The notes under the pieces: model-generated
Seen by the model: only the letters and a program-made list of their open reading frames with translations
Databases searched by the model: none
Told to the model about the DNA's origin: nothing
Shown here: positions 37,231 to 45,455 of the stretch, one piece after another
Layout: every line of letters begins with the position of its first letter
Position numbering within the stretch: position 1 is the stretch's first letter
Position numbers and translations under genes: made by a program
NCBI RefSeq assembly: GCF_007748175.1
Contig: NZ_CP037422.1
Span: forward strand, 4,418,334 to 4,482,333
DNA from: Gimesia aquarii
GTDB lineage: Bacteria > Planctomycetota > Planctomycetia > Planctomycetales > Planctomycetaceae
Length of the DNA stretch: 64,000 bases
Direction of reading: 5' to 3'

Positions 37231-38757
37231 ATGAACATGCTCTCCCTTGGCTTGAAAACAATTTTGCTGTCTTATTTATTGCTGATTCCGTCGCTTAGTC
37301 TCGCTGCTGAGGCACCGCAAATCAAAGTCGGCTTTGCAGAACGCGATATTACTCCTGAAATTGGGATGGAGCAGCCCGGCGGTTATGGGAAATCATTTCA
37401 TCGCTCATTCCATGACCCGTGCAAAGTACGGGCAGCCGTGTTTGACAAAGGAAAACATGTTGTGGCTGTGGTGAGTCTGGATGCTTTATTTATTCGTCGC
37501 GTCACAGTCAATGAAATTAGAAAACGCGTTCAAGCCAAATGTAAGATTCCCGCGGATTCGATTCTGCTCCACGCCACGCACTCGCACTCTTCGGGGCCCA
37601 TGGGCATGATTCTGCCCGGTGAGTACGACCATGCCTCTGACTTCGTGCAAGAGTTGGCATATGAGAAATCATCAACGGCAGACTCTGCTTATCTGGAAAC
37701 AGTAGTCGATCAGTCTGTCGAAGCCATCTGTGACGCGTTTAAAAAGCGAAATGCATCAAAGTGCGGCGCTGGTGTGGGCATTGAAGAACAAGTTGCCTTC
37801 AACCGCCGTTTCTTTATGCGTAACGGTTTGTCCTTTACACATCCGCGTCCCGGTAACCCGGATATTGTAAAACCTGCCGGCCCTGTTGATCCTGAAGTAG
37901 GCGTCATTGGCGTATGGGATGAGCAGGGTGAGCTGAAAGGTTGCATTGTGAATTTCGTCTGTCATGCGACCACCAATCCGGGCGGTATTTCGGCGAACTA
38001 TATTTATTATGTCGAGCAAGTCATTCGAGGAGTTTTCGGTAAAGATGTCATTGTCGTCTTTTTAGCAGGGGCATCGGGCGATGTGACACAGGTTGATAAT
38101 CTTTCAAAATTCCAACGACGTCCGAGTGAAGAATCAGCGCGTTTTGTCGGCGGTCGTGTGGGAGCCGAAGCGGTCAAAGTCCTGCTCTCAATGCCGCGCG
38201 GCAATTTTGAAACGGTGGCTAGCAAAACCAAAATGCTTAAGATCCCTCGTCGCAAACCAAATCCGGAACGTGTGAAGAAAGCCATCGAAACGGTGAAAGC
38301 CGGATCGGCAAAATCGGGAGCCGTCGATTGGGTGTTTGCGAAAGAGACTGTACTGCTCGATGCCCGACTGCAAAAAGAACCGGTGGCAGAAGTCGAAATT
38401 CAAGCAGTTCAGTTGGGGCCCGTTGTATTACTGACAGACCCGGCGGAATTTTTCTGTCAACTCGGTCTCGACATCAAAGCGGGCAGCCCGTTTCCGATCA
38501 CATTTCCTGTTTCACTGGCCAATGGGTGTGTCGGGTATGTTCCCACCAAGGAAGCGTTTGATAAAAACGGTGGTGGTTATGAAACCCGCCTGACAGGCTA
38601 CAGCAATCTCATCATCACCGCAGGACCCCAAATGGTAGATGCAGCGGTTGAGCTTTCGAAACAGCTAACCCCCGACAAAGTGCCGCAGCGTCCAGCTGCC
38701 CCCCCGTTCAATAACAACCCCTGGGGTTACGGGAGCGTGCCTCCGGAGTTGGAATAG
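37231..38757 (+). CDS. Secreted neutral/alkaline ceramidase-like protein
   Basis: 508 residues with a signal peptide (LLSYLLLIPSLSLAAE). KVGFAERDITPEIGMEQPGGY and RAAVFDKGKHVVAVVSLDALF open the neutral ceramidase N-domain; LLHATHSHSSG and FVCHATTNPG hold likely zinc-binding His residues. Family members hydrolyse ceramide, but many planctomycete versions are of unknown substrate. The C-terminal PAAPPFNNNPWGYG is low complexity. A repeat copy lies just downstream. Confidence 0.83.
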   Translation: MNMLSLGLKTILLSYLLLIPSLSLAAEAPQIKVGFAERDITPEIGMEQPGGYGKSFHRSFHDPCKVRAAVFDKGKHVVAVVSLDALFIRRVTVNEIRKRVQAKCKIPADSILLHATHSHSSGPMGMILPGEYDHASDFVQELAYEKSSTADSAYLETVVDQSVEAICDAFKKRNASKCGAGVGIEEQVAFNRRFFMRNGLSFTHPRPGNPDIVKPAGPVDPEVGVIGVWDEQGELKGCIVNFVCHATTNPGGISANYIYYVEQVIRGVFGKDVIVVFLAGASGDVTQVDNLSKFQRRPSEESARFVGGRVGAEAVKVLLSMPRGNFETVASKTKMLKIPRRKPNPERVKKAIETVKAGSAKSGAVDWVFAKETVLLDARLQKEPVAEVEIQAVQLGPVVLLTDPAEFFCQLGLDIKAGSPFPITFPVSLANGCVGYVPTKEAFDKNGGGYETRLTGYSNLIITAGPQMVDAAVELSKQLTPDKVPQRPAAPPFNNNPWGYGSVPPELE

Positions 38758-38777
38758 TTATCAAGACCTTGAAATTT

Positions 38778-38797
38778 CCTGAGCGACGGGGCGCTAG
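38778..38797 (+). repeat. Copy 1 of a short intergenic repeat with GCGCTAG end
   Basis: CCTGAGCGACGGGGCGCTAG, 17 of 20 bases identical to the copy at 40454-40473. It follows the ceramidase-like gene by about 20 bases. The downstream CCACGAAAAACTCGAAAGGC near 38826-38845 looks like a second degenerate repeat type. Confidence 0.55.
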
Positions 38798-39051
38798 CAT
38801 TCGGTATTTTAAAAAGATTTTGACTACCACGAAAAACTCGAAAGGCATGAAACATAATACAGGTGACTGCAGTGGCTCTGTTAAGAATCAAGATGCGTTT
38901 ATCTGTCGCATTTAATCTTCACCATTCAGTTGACAGATGGCTCTCGTTCGATGTAATCATATATGGTGTTCCAAGTATCGAATACATGCTATCAGCCAGG
39001 CAGTGATATTTTTTAGAATTATAATTTGATAAGCAGAATAAAGAGAATCTC

Positions 39052-39543
39052 ATGGAAAATAAAACACCGGAAGTCCAGCAGTTACCAGAACGTTTGGTGG
39101 CCTGCGTCTCACACCAGAGTAACTACATCGGTGATACGGAATTATTTAAACGTCTCTTTAACAAAGTTGGCAACTGGGCGGGCGCCAAAGGCCTGTTCTC
39201 GGCGGAAACCGTTTTCTTGTCGTCTTATGTCAATGATCCAGCCGATACGCCACTCGATGAACTCAAGTTAGATGTCTGCATCAGCATCCCCGAGGGAACC
39301 GACGTTGATGATGCGGAGATACAAGAGAAGCGGTTGCCCGGTGGTTCTTATGCTGTGATGCACGCCGAATTAACCGGTCCCCCAGAATATGAAACCGCGT
39401 GGAACCTGATTGTGGACTGGGTCAAGCAAAGTGACTATGAACGCGATGCGTCGCGTCCCTGCTATGAAATCTATCTCAACAATCCGGAAGAGCATCCCGA
39501 GAAACATCATATCGTGGAAATCTGTGTGAGTGTGAAACAGTAG
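39052..39543 (+). CDS. GyrI-like/AraC effector-binding domain protein
   Basis: 163 residues forming one SHS2-type small-molecule binding domain: LPERLVACVSHQSNYIGD, then DVCISIPEGTDVDDA, RLPGGSYAVMHAELTGPPE and YEIYLNNPEEHPEKHHIVEICVSV. No DNA-binding domain is present, so it is of the free-standing GyrI type, which binds drugs or a partner protein. It ends 42 bases before the convergent broken gene. Confidence 0.88.
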   Translation: MENKTPEVQQLPERLVACVSHQSNYIGDTELFKRLFNKVGNWAGAKGLFSAETVFLSSYVNDPADTPLDELKLDVCISIPEGTDVDDAEIQEKRLPGGSYAVMHAELTGPPEYETAWNLIVDWVKQSDYERDASRPCYEIYLNNPEEHPEKHHIVEICVSVKQ

Positions 39544-39585
39544 ACCCCAAAAGTGCACCAAATATTTGTCTCTGGTTCCAGTTGG

Positions 39586-40389
39586 TTACCAGTCACGCCA
39601 TTCGTCGGCTAGATTTTCATGTGAGCCTAAGCCGCACGCATGCACGATGGCTTCGAATTCGTGGCAGATGTCTTCACGCTCGACGGTTTCAATGAATTCC
39701 AGTTTTTCGTCGAGTGCATTGAAGGCTTCGACGCAGTTCTGTAGTACATTGAGCCGCTCGGGTTCGCTTGCTGACTTACCAAGTTCGATCAACGCCTGAA
39801 CTGTGTCGACCATAATTTTGCGTGAAGCTGTGATCGCTTTTTTCGGAGGATACGTCCAGTCTGCGAAAAACTTGTGTTTTGCGAGGTCTTTCAAATTTGC
39901 CTGTTTCAATTGTTCTTGGCGTTCCCGTTTCTCCTGTGCTGCTTGATCGGCTTGCGCCTGTTTCCTGGCAGCATCCTCTGCTATGACAGCCTCATGATCA
40001 TGATCCCACTGCCACTGCATCAAGGGCTGTTGTATCTTTGAGAACCAGTCACTGTGTGAAGGACAATTCAGGGACGCTTCTTCGTCCGTTGGAGTAATGG
40101 TTCCGATTGGAATAAATGTGTCGGGGACGGGGTCACAGATCCAGGCAATTTTTTCCTCATCCCATGAGTGATGTGTCAGTTTAAGAATCGGTCTTAATTC
40201 CGGATTATCTACGGAAGGTACTTCAGACCCGATCCAGGCGGAGGACGCGACTAAGACTGCATCGATACTTTATCTTGGTCGAGTGATTCGATCAGCCAGC
40301 ACGAGGCAGACAGAATAACGACCATCTTCAAGCGGAACCGCAAATGCATCTCCGGCGCTGGGAAGGATGACTTTCTTCTTACGTCCCAC
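39586..40389 (-). pseudogene. Conserved hypothetical gene interrupted by one in-frame TAA
   Basis: From GTG 40389 (GAGGAGA upstream) the minus strand reads [20 protein letters not shown] and continues to a TAA at 40270-40272, then stays in the same frame to 39586 with good coding character (AVLVASSAWIGSEV, LTHHSWDEEKIAWICDPVP, QQPLMQWQWDHDHEA, then a helical C-terminus containing FIETVEREDICHEFEA). Without the stop the product would be about 267 residues. The N-terminal 35 residues look somewhat like Imm26-type domains, which is weak evidence. A TTG or GTG restart could still yield the C-terminal 145 residues. Confidence 0.7.
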
Positions 40390-40453
40390 TGGTTTGCTCT
40401 CCTCATTTTGAACGTTTTATGTGGAGGAAAAAATCTCAGAAAGTTTTAAACCT

Positions 40454-40473
40454 ACTGAGCGACAGGGTGCTAG
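40454..40473 (+). repeat. Copy 2 of the short intergenic repeat, invaded by the IS element
   Basis: ACTGAGCGACAGGGTGCTAG; the IS5-type element begins directly at its terminal CTAG. Removing the IS and one CTAG gives a continuous ...GGGTGCTAGCCGCCGGAG, so the repeat probably extended into the end of the MFS gene. Confidence 0.55.
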
Positions 40474-40514
40474 GTAGTGTTTCTTAATTCTGATTGATCT
40501 TTGCAAACTAAAAA

Positions 40515-40574
40515 ACATCAGCTACATCCTTGTTGTCAATAACAGCAACAAGGCTACAAGGAGGCAGCTGATGT
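40515..40574 (+). promoter_or_regulatory. Leader hairpin that pairs the transposase start codon
   Basis: ACATCAGCT (40515-40523) is complementary to AGCTGATGT (40566-40574), which contains the ATG; an inner stem CCTTGTTG (40528-40535) / CAACAAGG (40546-40553) tightens it. The ribosome site AAGGAGG (40558-40564) lies inside the closed structure, so a transcript reading in from outside would hide the start. Confidence 0.65.
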
Positions 40575-41386
40575 CACGACATGATCTCACAAATACCGAG
40601 TGGAATGCAATACGAAACAGCCTTCCAAAAGAACGATCTGGAAAACCGGGGCGTCCCTGGGCAGATCATCGAAAAACGATCAATGGAATCATGTGGTTAT
40701 TGAATGTGGGTGCTCCCTGGAGAGATATTCCTGAATGTTATGGCAAATGGCAGACGATTTACAAACGTTTCCGGTCCCAGTCAGGTTTCTGGCATCACCT
40801 TTGGAGTAAATTGCTCCAGACACTTCGACGTAATAAAATGATTGATCCTTCGATCTGGTGCGTCGACGGCAGTATCGTACGTGCTCATCACTCTGCGGTA
40901 GGAGGATCGAGTCAAACTTCGCGATGTGCAGTGAAAAACGGGCTCGGAAGATCACGCGGTGGTTATTCTTCCAAGTTACACATTGCCCGTGACGGTCAGG
41001 GAATCCCGCTGGGAATCAGAGTCACAGCAGGTCAGATCAATGAGCCTACAGAGTTCATTGATCTGATGGATTCGATTCCTCTGAAATTACAGCGCAAAGC
41101 CAATCGTTCTGAGTATTTGGCAGGTGATAAAGCGTATGTTGCCCGTTACATATTCGAATGGTTAGAATCGAAATCGATTGGAAATGTGATTCCGAATCGG
41201 AAGAATGAAAACAAGAATCCCAACTTTTGCAGAGAACGGTATCGTCAAAGGAATGTTGTGGAACGCCTGATTGGGCGTTTGAAACATTTCCGCAGAATCG
41301 CCACTCGCTATGACAAAACAGTAGAAAGTTACCTGTCGATGATTAAGATCGCATTCCTGAGAATCACCATCAAAGCTATTAAATAA
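40571..41386 (+). CDS. IS5-family DDE transposase
   Basis: 271 residues in one frame. N-terminal DUF4096-type domain (LTNTEWNAIRNSLPK, GIMWLLNVGAPWRDIPE) and a DDE catalytic core: Asp99 (CVDGSIVRAHH), Asp186 (LAGDKAYVAR) and Glu231 (RNVVERLIGRLKHFRRIATRYDK). The stop codon lies at the edge of the right inverted end. No frameshift or truncation is visible, so the enzyme should be active. Confidence 0.95.
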   Translation: MSRHDLTNTEWNAIRNSLPKERSGKPGRPWADHRKTINGIMWLLNVGAPWRDIPECYGKWQTIYKRFRSQSGFWHHLWSKLLQTLRRNKMIDPSIWCVDGSIVRAHHSAVGGSSQTSRCAVKNGLGRSRGGYSSKLHIARDGQGIPLGIRVTAGQINEPTEFIDLMDSIPLKLQRKANRSEYLAGDKAYVARYIFEWLESKSIGNVIPNRKNENKNPNFCRERYRQRNVVERLIGRLKHFRRIATRYDKTVESYLSMIKIAFLRITIKAIK

Positions 41387-41393
41387 ACACTAC

Positions 41394-42761
41394 CTAGCCG
41401 CCGGAGCCGGCTGAAATCTCTTTCTGATCTTTATACAGTTTTGGAGGATGTGCTGACCAGACGGCTAAAGCAGCGATGAGAGGCATAGCAGTGAAGAGAC
41501 AGAGGACCGGATTATATGATCCAAAATAATCGATTGACATGGCAACTGGTAATGGGCCGAGTGCTGAAGCTAAAATCATCATCGACCAGGCAACACCGCG
41601 AACAGCACCTTGATTCATGCGACCATAGTAGTTAATCCAGACGACGGTAGCCGTACTACGGAAGATACTGCCAGTTGTTCCTAATAGCAAAGCGTAAATG
41701 ACCACCATCCAGAGTGCAGGCATTGTTAATGCAATGAGATTTGCAAACGAGAGGCAAATCATCCCAAAAGACAGAATATAACGGCTGGGAATGCGATCAG
41801 TAACCCAACCCGCGGGAAACATTAATATCGTCGCACAGATTGCCTGAACCGACATCATTCCCAGAGCCCATTTTGCGGGAACGCCATGACTTCCTAACAA
41901 CGCTATCTGATGGAAGATTAAACCAGTGCCTACAAGAGCGTGTGTGGTGATGACAGACAATAACTTCCAGAATGTGGGATCACGTAGAACTTGACGGACC
42001 GTCCATGATTCATCAGTTGAAGTAATCAAAGGTCCCTTTGTCTTCTTCACATTACCTTCTTCATCCACTTCAGGCTCTGGTTCGAGATGGGGGTCAATTC
42101 CATCAGGGTGCAGTCCCATGTCTTCCGGGCGGTTCCTGACAATGAAGATACCGGGTAAAATTAAGCAAATTGCGACCGCAGCAGAATGAAACATCCAACC
42201 TGTCTTCCAGCCATATTCAGTAATGAGCCAACTGTTAACAAAAGGGATTGTCATTACCGAGAACGCACTTCCAAATCCAGCTAGCGCTGTTGCGCGCCCA
42301 CGCTTACGTTCAAACCACTCTCCCACCATCCAGACTGAAATGAGAGTGAGCGCTCCTTGACCCAGGCTGCGTACCAAACTAAAGCCAATATAAAGCCCGG
42401 TCAGAGTGTGTATCTGAGACATACAAAAGCAGGCGATCGCCAAGCCAGCCGCAACGGAAGGTAGTATGATTCGCGCGCCCCAGCGATCGAGCATACGACC
42501 CACAATTGGGAGCAGACAGGCGCTGACAATCGTGGCAACTCCATAGGCTAATGAATATTGCGTTTCCGTTAAACCCAGTGCGGTCCGCATCGGATCTTTA
42601 AAGACTGCAATGGAAAATGATTGTCCCGGAGCCGACAGAAATTGTGCCATCGCGGCAATGCCAATCATAGTCCAACCGGGAAAATATTTATGACCGGGTA
42701 AAGAGTTCCCTTCAGGATGTGGATTAAGTTTCGCATTGGCTAGCGAAGACTGCGAGTTCAT
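41394..42761 (-). CDS. Major facilitator superfamily transporter (oxalate/formate antiporter-like)
   Basis: 455 residues, twelve predicted membrane spans with a charged central loop (PHLEPEPEVDEEGNVKKTKG). Typical MFS loops: MLDRWGARIILP between spans 2 and 3 and WFERKRGRATALAGFG after span 4. The subgroup resembles oxalate:formate antiporter-like carriers; substrate unknown. Its TAG stop is part of the CTAG duplicated by the neighbouring IS, so the insertion sits immediately behind the gene and leaves the protein intact, though its terminator region is now separated. Confidence 0.9.
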   Translation of the reverse strand: MNSQSSLANAKLNPHPEGNSLPGHKYFPGWTMIGIAAMAQFLSAPGQSFSIAVFKDPMRTALGLTETQYSLAYGVATIVSACLLPIVGRMLDRWGARIILPSVAAGLAIACFCMSQIHTLTGLYIGFSLVRSLGQGALTLISVWMVGEWFERKRGRATALAGFGSAFSVMTIPFVNSWLITEYGWKTGWMFHSAAVAICLILPGIFIVRNRPEDMGLHPDGIDPHLEPEPEVDEEGNVKKTKGPLITSTDESWTVRQVLRDPTFWKLLSVITTHALVGTGLIFHQIALLGSHGVPAKWALGMMSVQAICATILMFPAGWVTDRIPSRYILSFGMICLSFANLIALTMPALWMVVIYALLLGTTGSIFRSTATVVWINYYGRMNQGAVRGVAWSMMILASALGPLPVAMSIDYFGSYNPVLCLFTAMPLIAALAVWSAHPPKLYKDQKEISAGSGG

Positions 42762-42966
42762 TTTTTGGTGTTCTTCAAAGGTATCGTTGAGTAATCATCG
42801 TGGGAGCGTGACCGGTGGGGTGGAATCGACTATAGCAGAACTGGAAAGACAGGCGTAGCGTTCAGAGAGCAAGCATTAGGTAAATACTGTGATCTTCATA
42901 GATCAATTATTGAACCTGAACGATATATTCAATCAAATCAAGGGTTTTGGTATGAATATGAGACGA

Positions 42967-43890
42967 TTAGATTCCCAGCCAATTGTTGAACAGAAAGTCA
43001 AGTCGACCACTCAATAAGGCGATTCGCCCCATGACTGTGTATGCAAAACTGGCCCCGAATGTGACCATTAAGAACCAGACACCCAGTCGCGAAATGTATT
43101 TGACGACACCTTCATGTTCAATTGAGAAAAAGAAGTAGACCATACAAGATGTGACACCTAAAATCACAATTGTATTACGTAAGGACTCGATCCAAAGAAA
43201 AGAACCTTTGGAATCGAAAACGATAAAGGGCATAATGGTATTTTGAATTTGTCCAATAAAGTCCGCTTCCAGATAGCTGATAAGACGGATACCAGCTGTG
43301 GCACCAATGAAAAAGGCTAAAGGCCATCTTGCAATCCAGCTTCCTTTAGGGGCAAGGCGCCAGAGAAGCAGAACACTTAATACAAGGGGAATCAGATAGA
43401 GTAGATCGCTTTGAACATCTTCAGAGATATCAGGTAAAAAACTCATACGAGCAAAACCAGGGAAGAGTTTTGCAAACAGGTTGGTCACAATTTCAGTCCA
43501 GAATGCAACGACCATAGCATAGGCGGCTGAGACGCCCACAAATACCGCTTCTGTAAATTTATAGAGTGGGTTATCACCATACAAGAAAGAGAAAATAGCC
43601 AGGGTGCAAAAAGCTGCCACCCACAAACCGAGAGTGCGTGAAAGGCTAAAACTCACACCAGGCTTCCCTTTTTCTTTTTCAGGGACTTGCTGATAAGTAG
43701 ACCAACGGTAAGTTTGCTCGGGAGAGGTTTTGGATGAAGCTTTGGCTTCAACAGGAACTTCGCGAACGTAAACCTCGCCTTTGCCTCTATTAAACTGAAT
43801 GAAAATCAGGCTCAAACCACCAAATACCATCAGCATAGTCCAAATTAGAGTCGACTGTTTCATTAAGATGTTCCCTGCTTTCTCTCCCAA
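42967..43890 (-). CDS. Polytopic membrane protein, last gene of the MutL-like/DUF6754 operon
   Basis: 307 residues. One N-terminal span (STLIWTMLMVFGGLSLIFIQF), a short charged periplasmic or cytoplasmic part, then about six to seven spans (LGLWVAAFCTLAIFSFLYG, VFVGVSAAYAMVVAFW, LLYLIPLVLSVLLLWRL and others). No known family. Its start lies inside the end of the preceding gene (28-base overlap), which implies coupled translation. It probably forms the membrane base of a complex with the other products of the operon. Confidence 0.82.
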   Translation of the reverse strand: MGEKAGNILMKQSTLIWTMLMVFGGLSLIFIQFNRGKGEVYVREVPVEAKASSKTSPEQTYRWSTYQQVPEKEKGKPGVSFSLSRTLGLWVAAFCTLAIFSFLYGDNPLYKFTEAVFVGVSAAYAMVVAFWTEIVTNLFAKLFPGFARMSFLPDISEDVQSDLLYLIPLVLSVLLLWRLAPKGSWIARWPLAFFIGATAGIRLISYLEADFIGQIQNTIMPFIVFDSKGSFLWIESLRNTIVILGVTSCMVYFFFSIEHEGVVKYISRLGVWFLMVTFGASFAYTVMGRIALLSGRLDFLFNNWLGI

Positions 43891-44723
43891 AAATAGATCA
43901 CATTACCTAATGCAATCAGGCAAATGAGCAGCACATGTGCAACCAACTGAGGGCCCATTCGTTTAAGACCTTCTTTAGCTGCCAGATTATCATTCAACTC
44001 GGGATAAGCATTGATAATGGCCTGCTCATATTCCGCTGCTCCTTTGATCGCGGCCAGCATTCCCGTCAGTTGTTGGGGAATATAAGGCAACATGATCGGT
44101 GCCTGGACTCCGGTACAACCGATGACAGTGGGAATATCAAATGGGGCTGACCCGTAAAGTACCCACTCCTTTGAGCCGGGATAGCCGGCACTGACGTTAC
44201 ATAACAAATCGACCTGTTGAATATTTTTCAGGTTTTTGGTGAGTGGAATGTCATTGAGATTGGTGCCTTGTACATCGGTGTCATACGATTTTTTCAGATC
44301 TTCTACGACCAGTTTAATCACTCCTTCATTCCCGGCGCGAAATCCCAGGTTCACATATTTGGTTCCATATTTTCCTTTGTATGTTTCGGGATAGTCGTTC
44401 TCCAGTAGTTCAGTGGAGCGTTGAATCATGGGGCCGCCTTGTGGCCAAAGTGTCATGAAATAGATATTGTGTTTTTTCAAAGCACAGTGTCGAGTAAATG
44501 CTGATGCCATCGGTTGCAGTTCCCCTTCACTGGCCGGATCATAATCCAAAGCCATGACCACATTGGAACCATCGGGCAGGTTTTCTACCGCATCGAAGAC
44601 GGCCATGACTTGATCTGATGGTTCTTCAGGGAATGTCGTACCCATGATGAGTGGGACTGCGACGGCCAGGAACATCGCTAAAAAAATCCATCTACGGTCC
44701 AAAGTTTGTAGTGTTTCGAGCAT
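43863..44723 (-). CDS. Membrane-anchored protein with soluble alpha/beta domain (MutL-like/DUF6754 operon)
   Basis: 286 residues with one span at each end (WIFLAMFLAVAVPLIMG near 12-28 and LVAHVLLICLIALGNVIYFW near 260-280). The soluble part between them has alternating strands and helices (SNVVMALDYDPASEGELQP, YFMTLWPQGGPM, VDLLCNVSAGYPGSKEWV), similar to a Rossmann-like domain, with no catalytic motif I can name. It starts three bases after the upstream gene, whose end contains its GGAGG ribosome site. Not recognised from any characterised family. Confidence 0.82.
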   Translation of the reverse strand: MLETLQTLDRRWIFLAMFLAVAVPLIMGTTFPEEPSDQVMAVFDAVENLPDGSNVVMALDYDPASEGELQPMASAFTRHCALKKHNIYFMTLWPQGGPMIQRSTELLENDYPETYKGKYGTKYVNLGFRAGNEGVIKLVVEDLKKSYDTDVQGTNLNDIPLTKNLKNIQQVDLLCNVSAGYPGSKEWVLYGSAPFDIPTVIGCTGVQAPIMLPYIPQQLTGMLAAIKGAAEYEQAIINAYPELNDNLAAKEGLKRMGPQLVAHVLLICLIALGNVIYFWERKQGTS

Positions 44724-44726
44724 CGA

Positions 44727-45455
44727 TCATGCCTCCTGATCTGATCCAAGGTAAGAACGATCGACCCCAAGTAAGACTTTCAGAGATGTCGAAGCCACTC
44801 CTAACGCGATGCCAATCGTAATCGCTCGCATTCCAGGAGTTGTAAAGTCGTCCATGATGATTTGTGATAAATGTGGTAAATGAAAATCACTGTAAGTAAT
44901 GCCGCTGGAACCGATGATGGGTTCATTTGGTAGCCAGCCGGTTAACCAAACGCCTGCGTAAGTGCGTCCGAGTAAAACAATCACTGCAATCGAAAGAAGA
45001 ATGGTGGCTTCTGTATTTTTCGCACGAAATGCACGAAACGCAGCGGAAGAAATATAAAAGGCTAATAAAGCAAACATGGTTGCTGAGAGGGGATAAAAAA
45101 TATATTCGAAGAGCCACCAAAAAGCACTTCCTTCCTCCTGAAATTCTCCAGACCAGGCAAATTCAGGGAATTTAACACTAGGATTGACTCCCACTTTTGC
45201 AAGGCCGACAAAGAGTGTAATGAAAAAGGCGATTAAGGTTACAGCGGCATATCCCCAGCCTGGTTGTTGAGCTGAAATCTTCTGTAATTGCATCTTGAGA
45301 AGATTTCCACCTCCTAGAATGAATGCAAAGGCAGCCAGAAGATTAAACCAGGCCATGGCGTCGTTTCCCCAGTCCACAAACTTGGGAATGAACGCGGTGC
45401 CGATCAACACAAATCCCGTCACTGCCGAGATAAACAAGGGGATGGTGCGTTTCAT
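44727..45455 (-). CDS. Six-span membrane protein (MutL-like/DUF6754 operon)
   Basis: 242 residues with about six spans: PLFISAVTGFVLIGTAF, WFNLLAAFAFILGGGNLL, AAVTLIAFFITLFVGLA, FYPLSATMFALLAFYISSAAF, ILLSIAVIVLLGRTYAGVW and ITIGIALGVASTSLKVLLG. No family recognised. The start codon shares a base with the stop of the Fn3-DUF6754 gene (TAATG), so the two are coupled. Probably a membrane subunit of the same complex. Confidence 0.82.
   Translation of the reverse strand: MKRTIPLFISAVTGFVLIGTAFIPKFVDWGNDAMAWFNLLAAFAFILGGGNLLKMQLQKISAQQPGWGYAAVTLIAFFITLFVGLAKVGVNPSVKFPEFAWSGEFQEEGSAFWWLFEYIFYPLSATMFALLAFYISSAAFRAFRAKNTEATILLSIAVIVLLGRTYAGVWLTGWLPNEPIIGSSGITYSDFHLPHLSQIIMDDFTTPGMRAITIGIALGVASTSLKVLLGVDRSYLGSDQEA

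Larger units (their letters stand above)
40470..41397 (+). mobile_element. Complete IS5-family insertion sequence with CTAG target duplication
   Basis: The element spans 40474-41393 (920 bp) with inverted ends GTAGTGTTT...AAACACTAC and CTAG on each side (40470-40473 and 41394-41397) as likely target duplication. It contains one full-length transposase gene. CTAG-type targets are usual for this family. The ends and the single intact gene suggest a recent insertion. Confidence 0.88.

Noticed and set aside
35916-37238. Long minus-strand open frame (440 residues) opposite the beta-helix gene
   Set aside because: It is the shadow of the beta-helix gene; the plus-strand product has a signal peptide and clear fold pattern, while the minus-strand product has none.
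45025-45045. CACGAAATGCACGAAACG motif resembling a planctomycete intergenic repeat
   Set aside because: It lies inside a membrane protein gene and is explained by its codons (AAFRAFRAK region).
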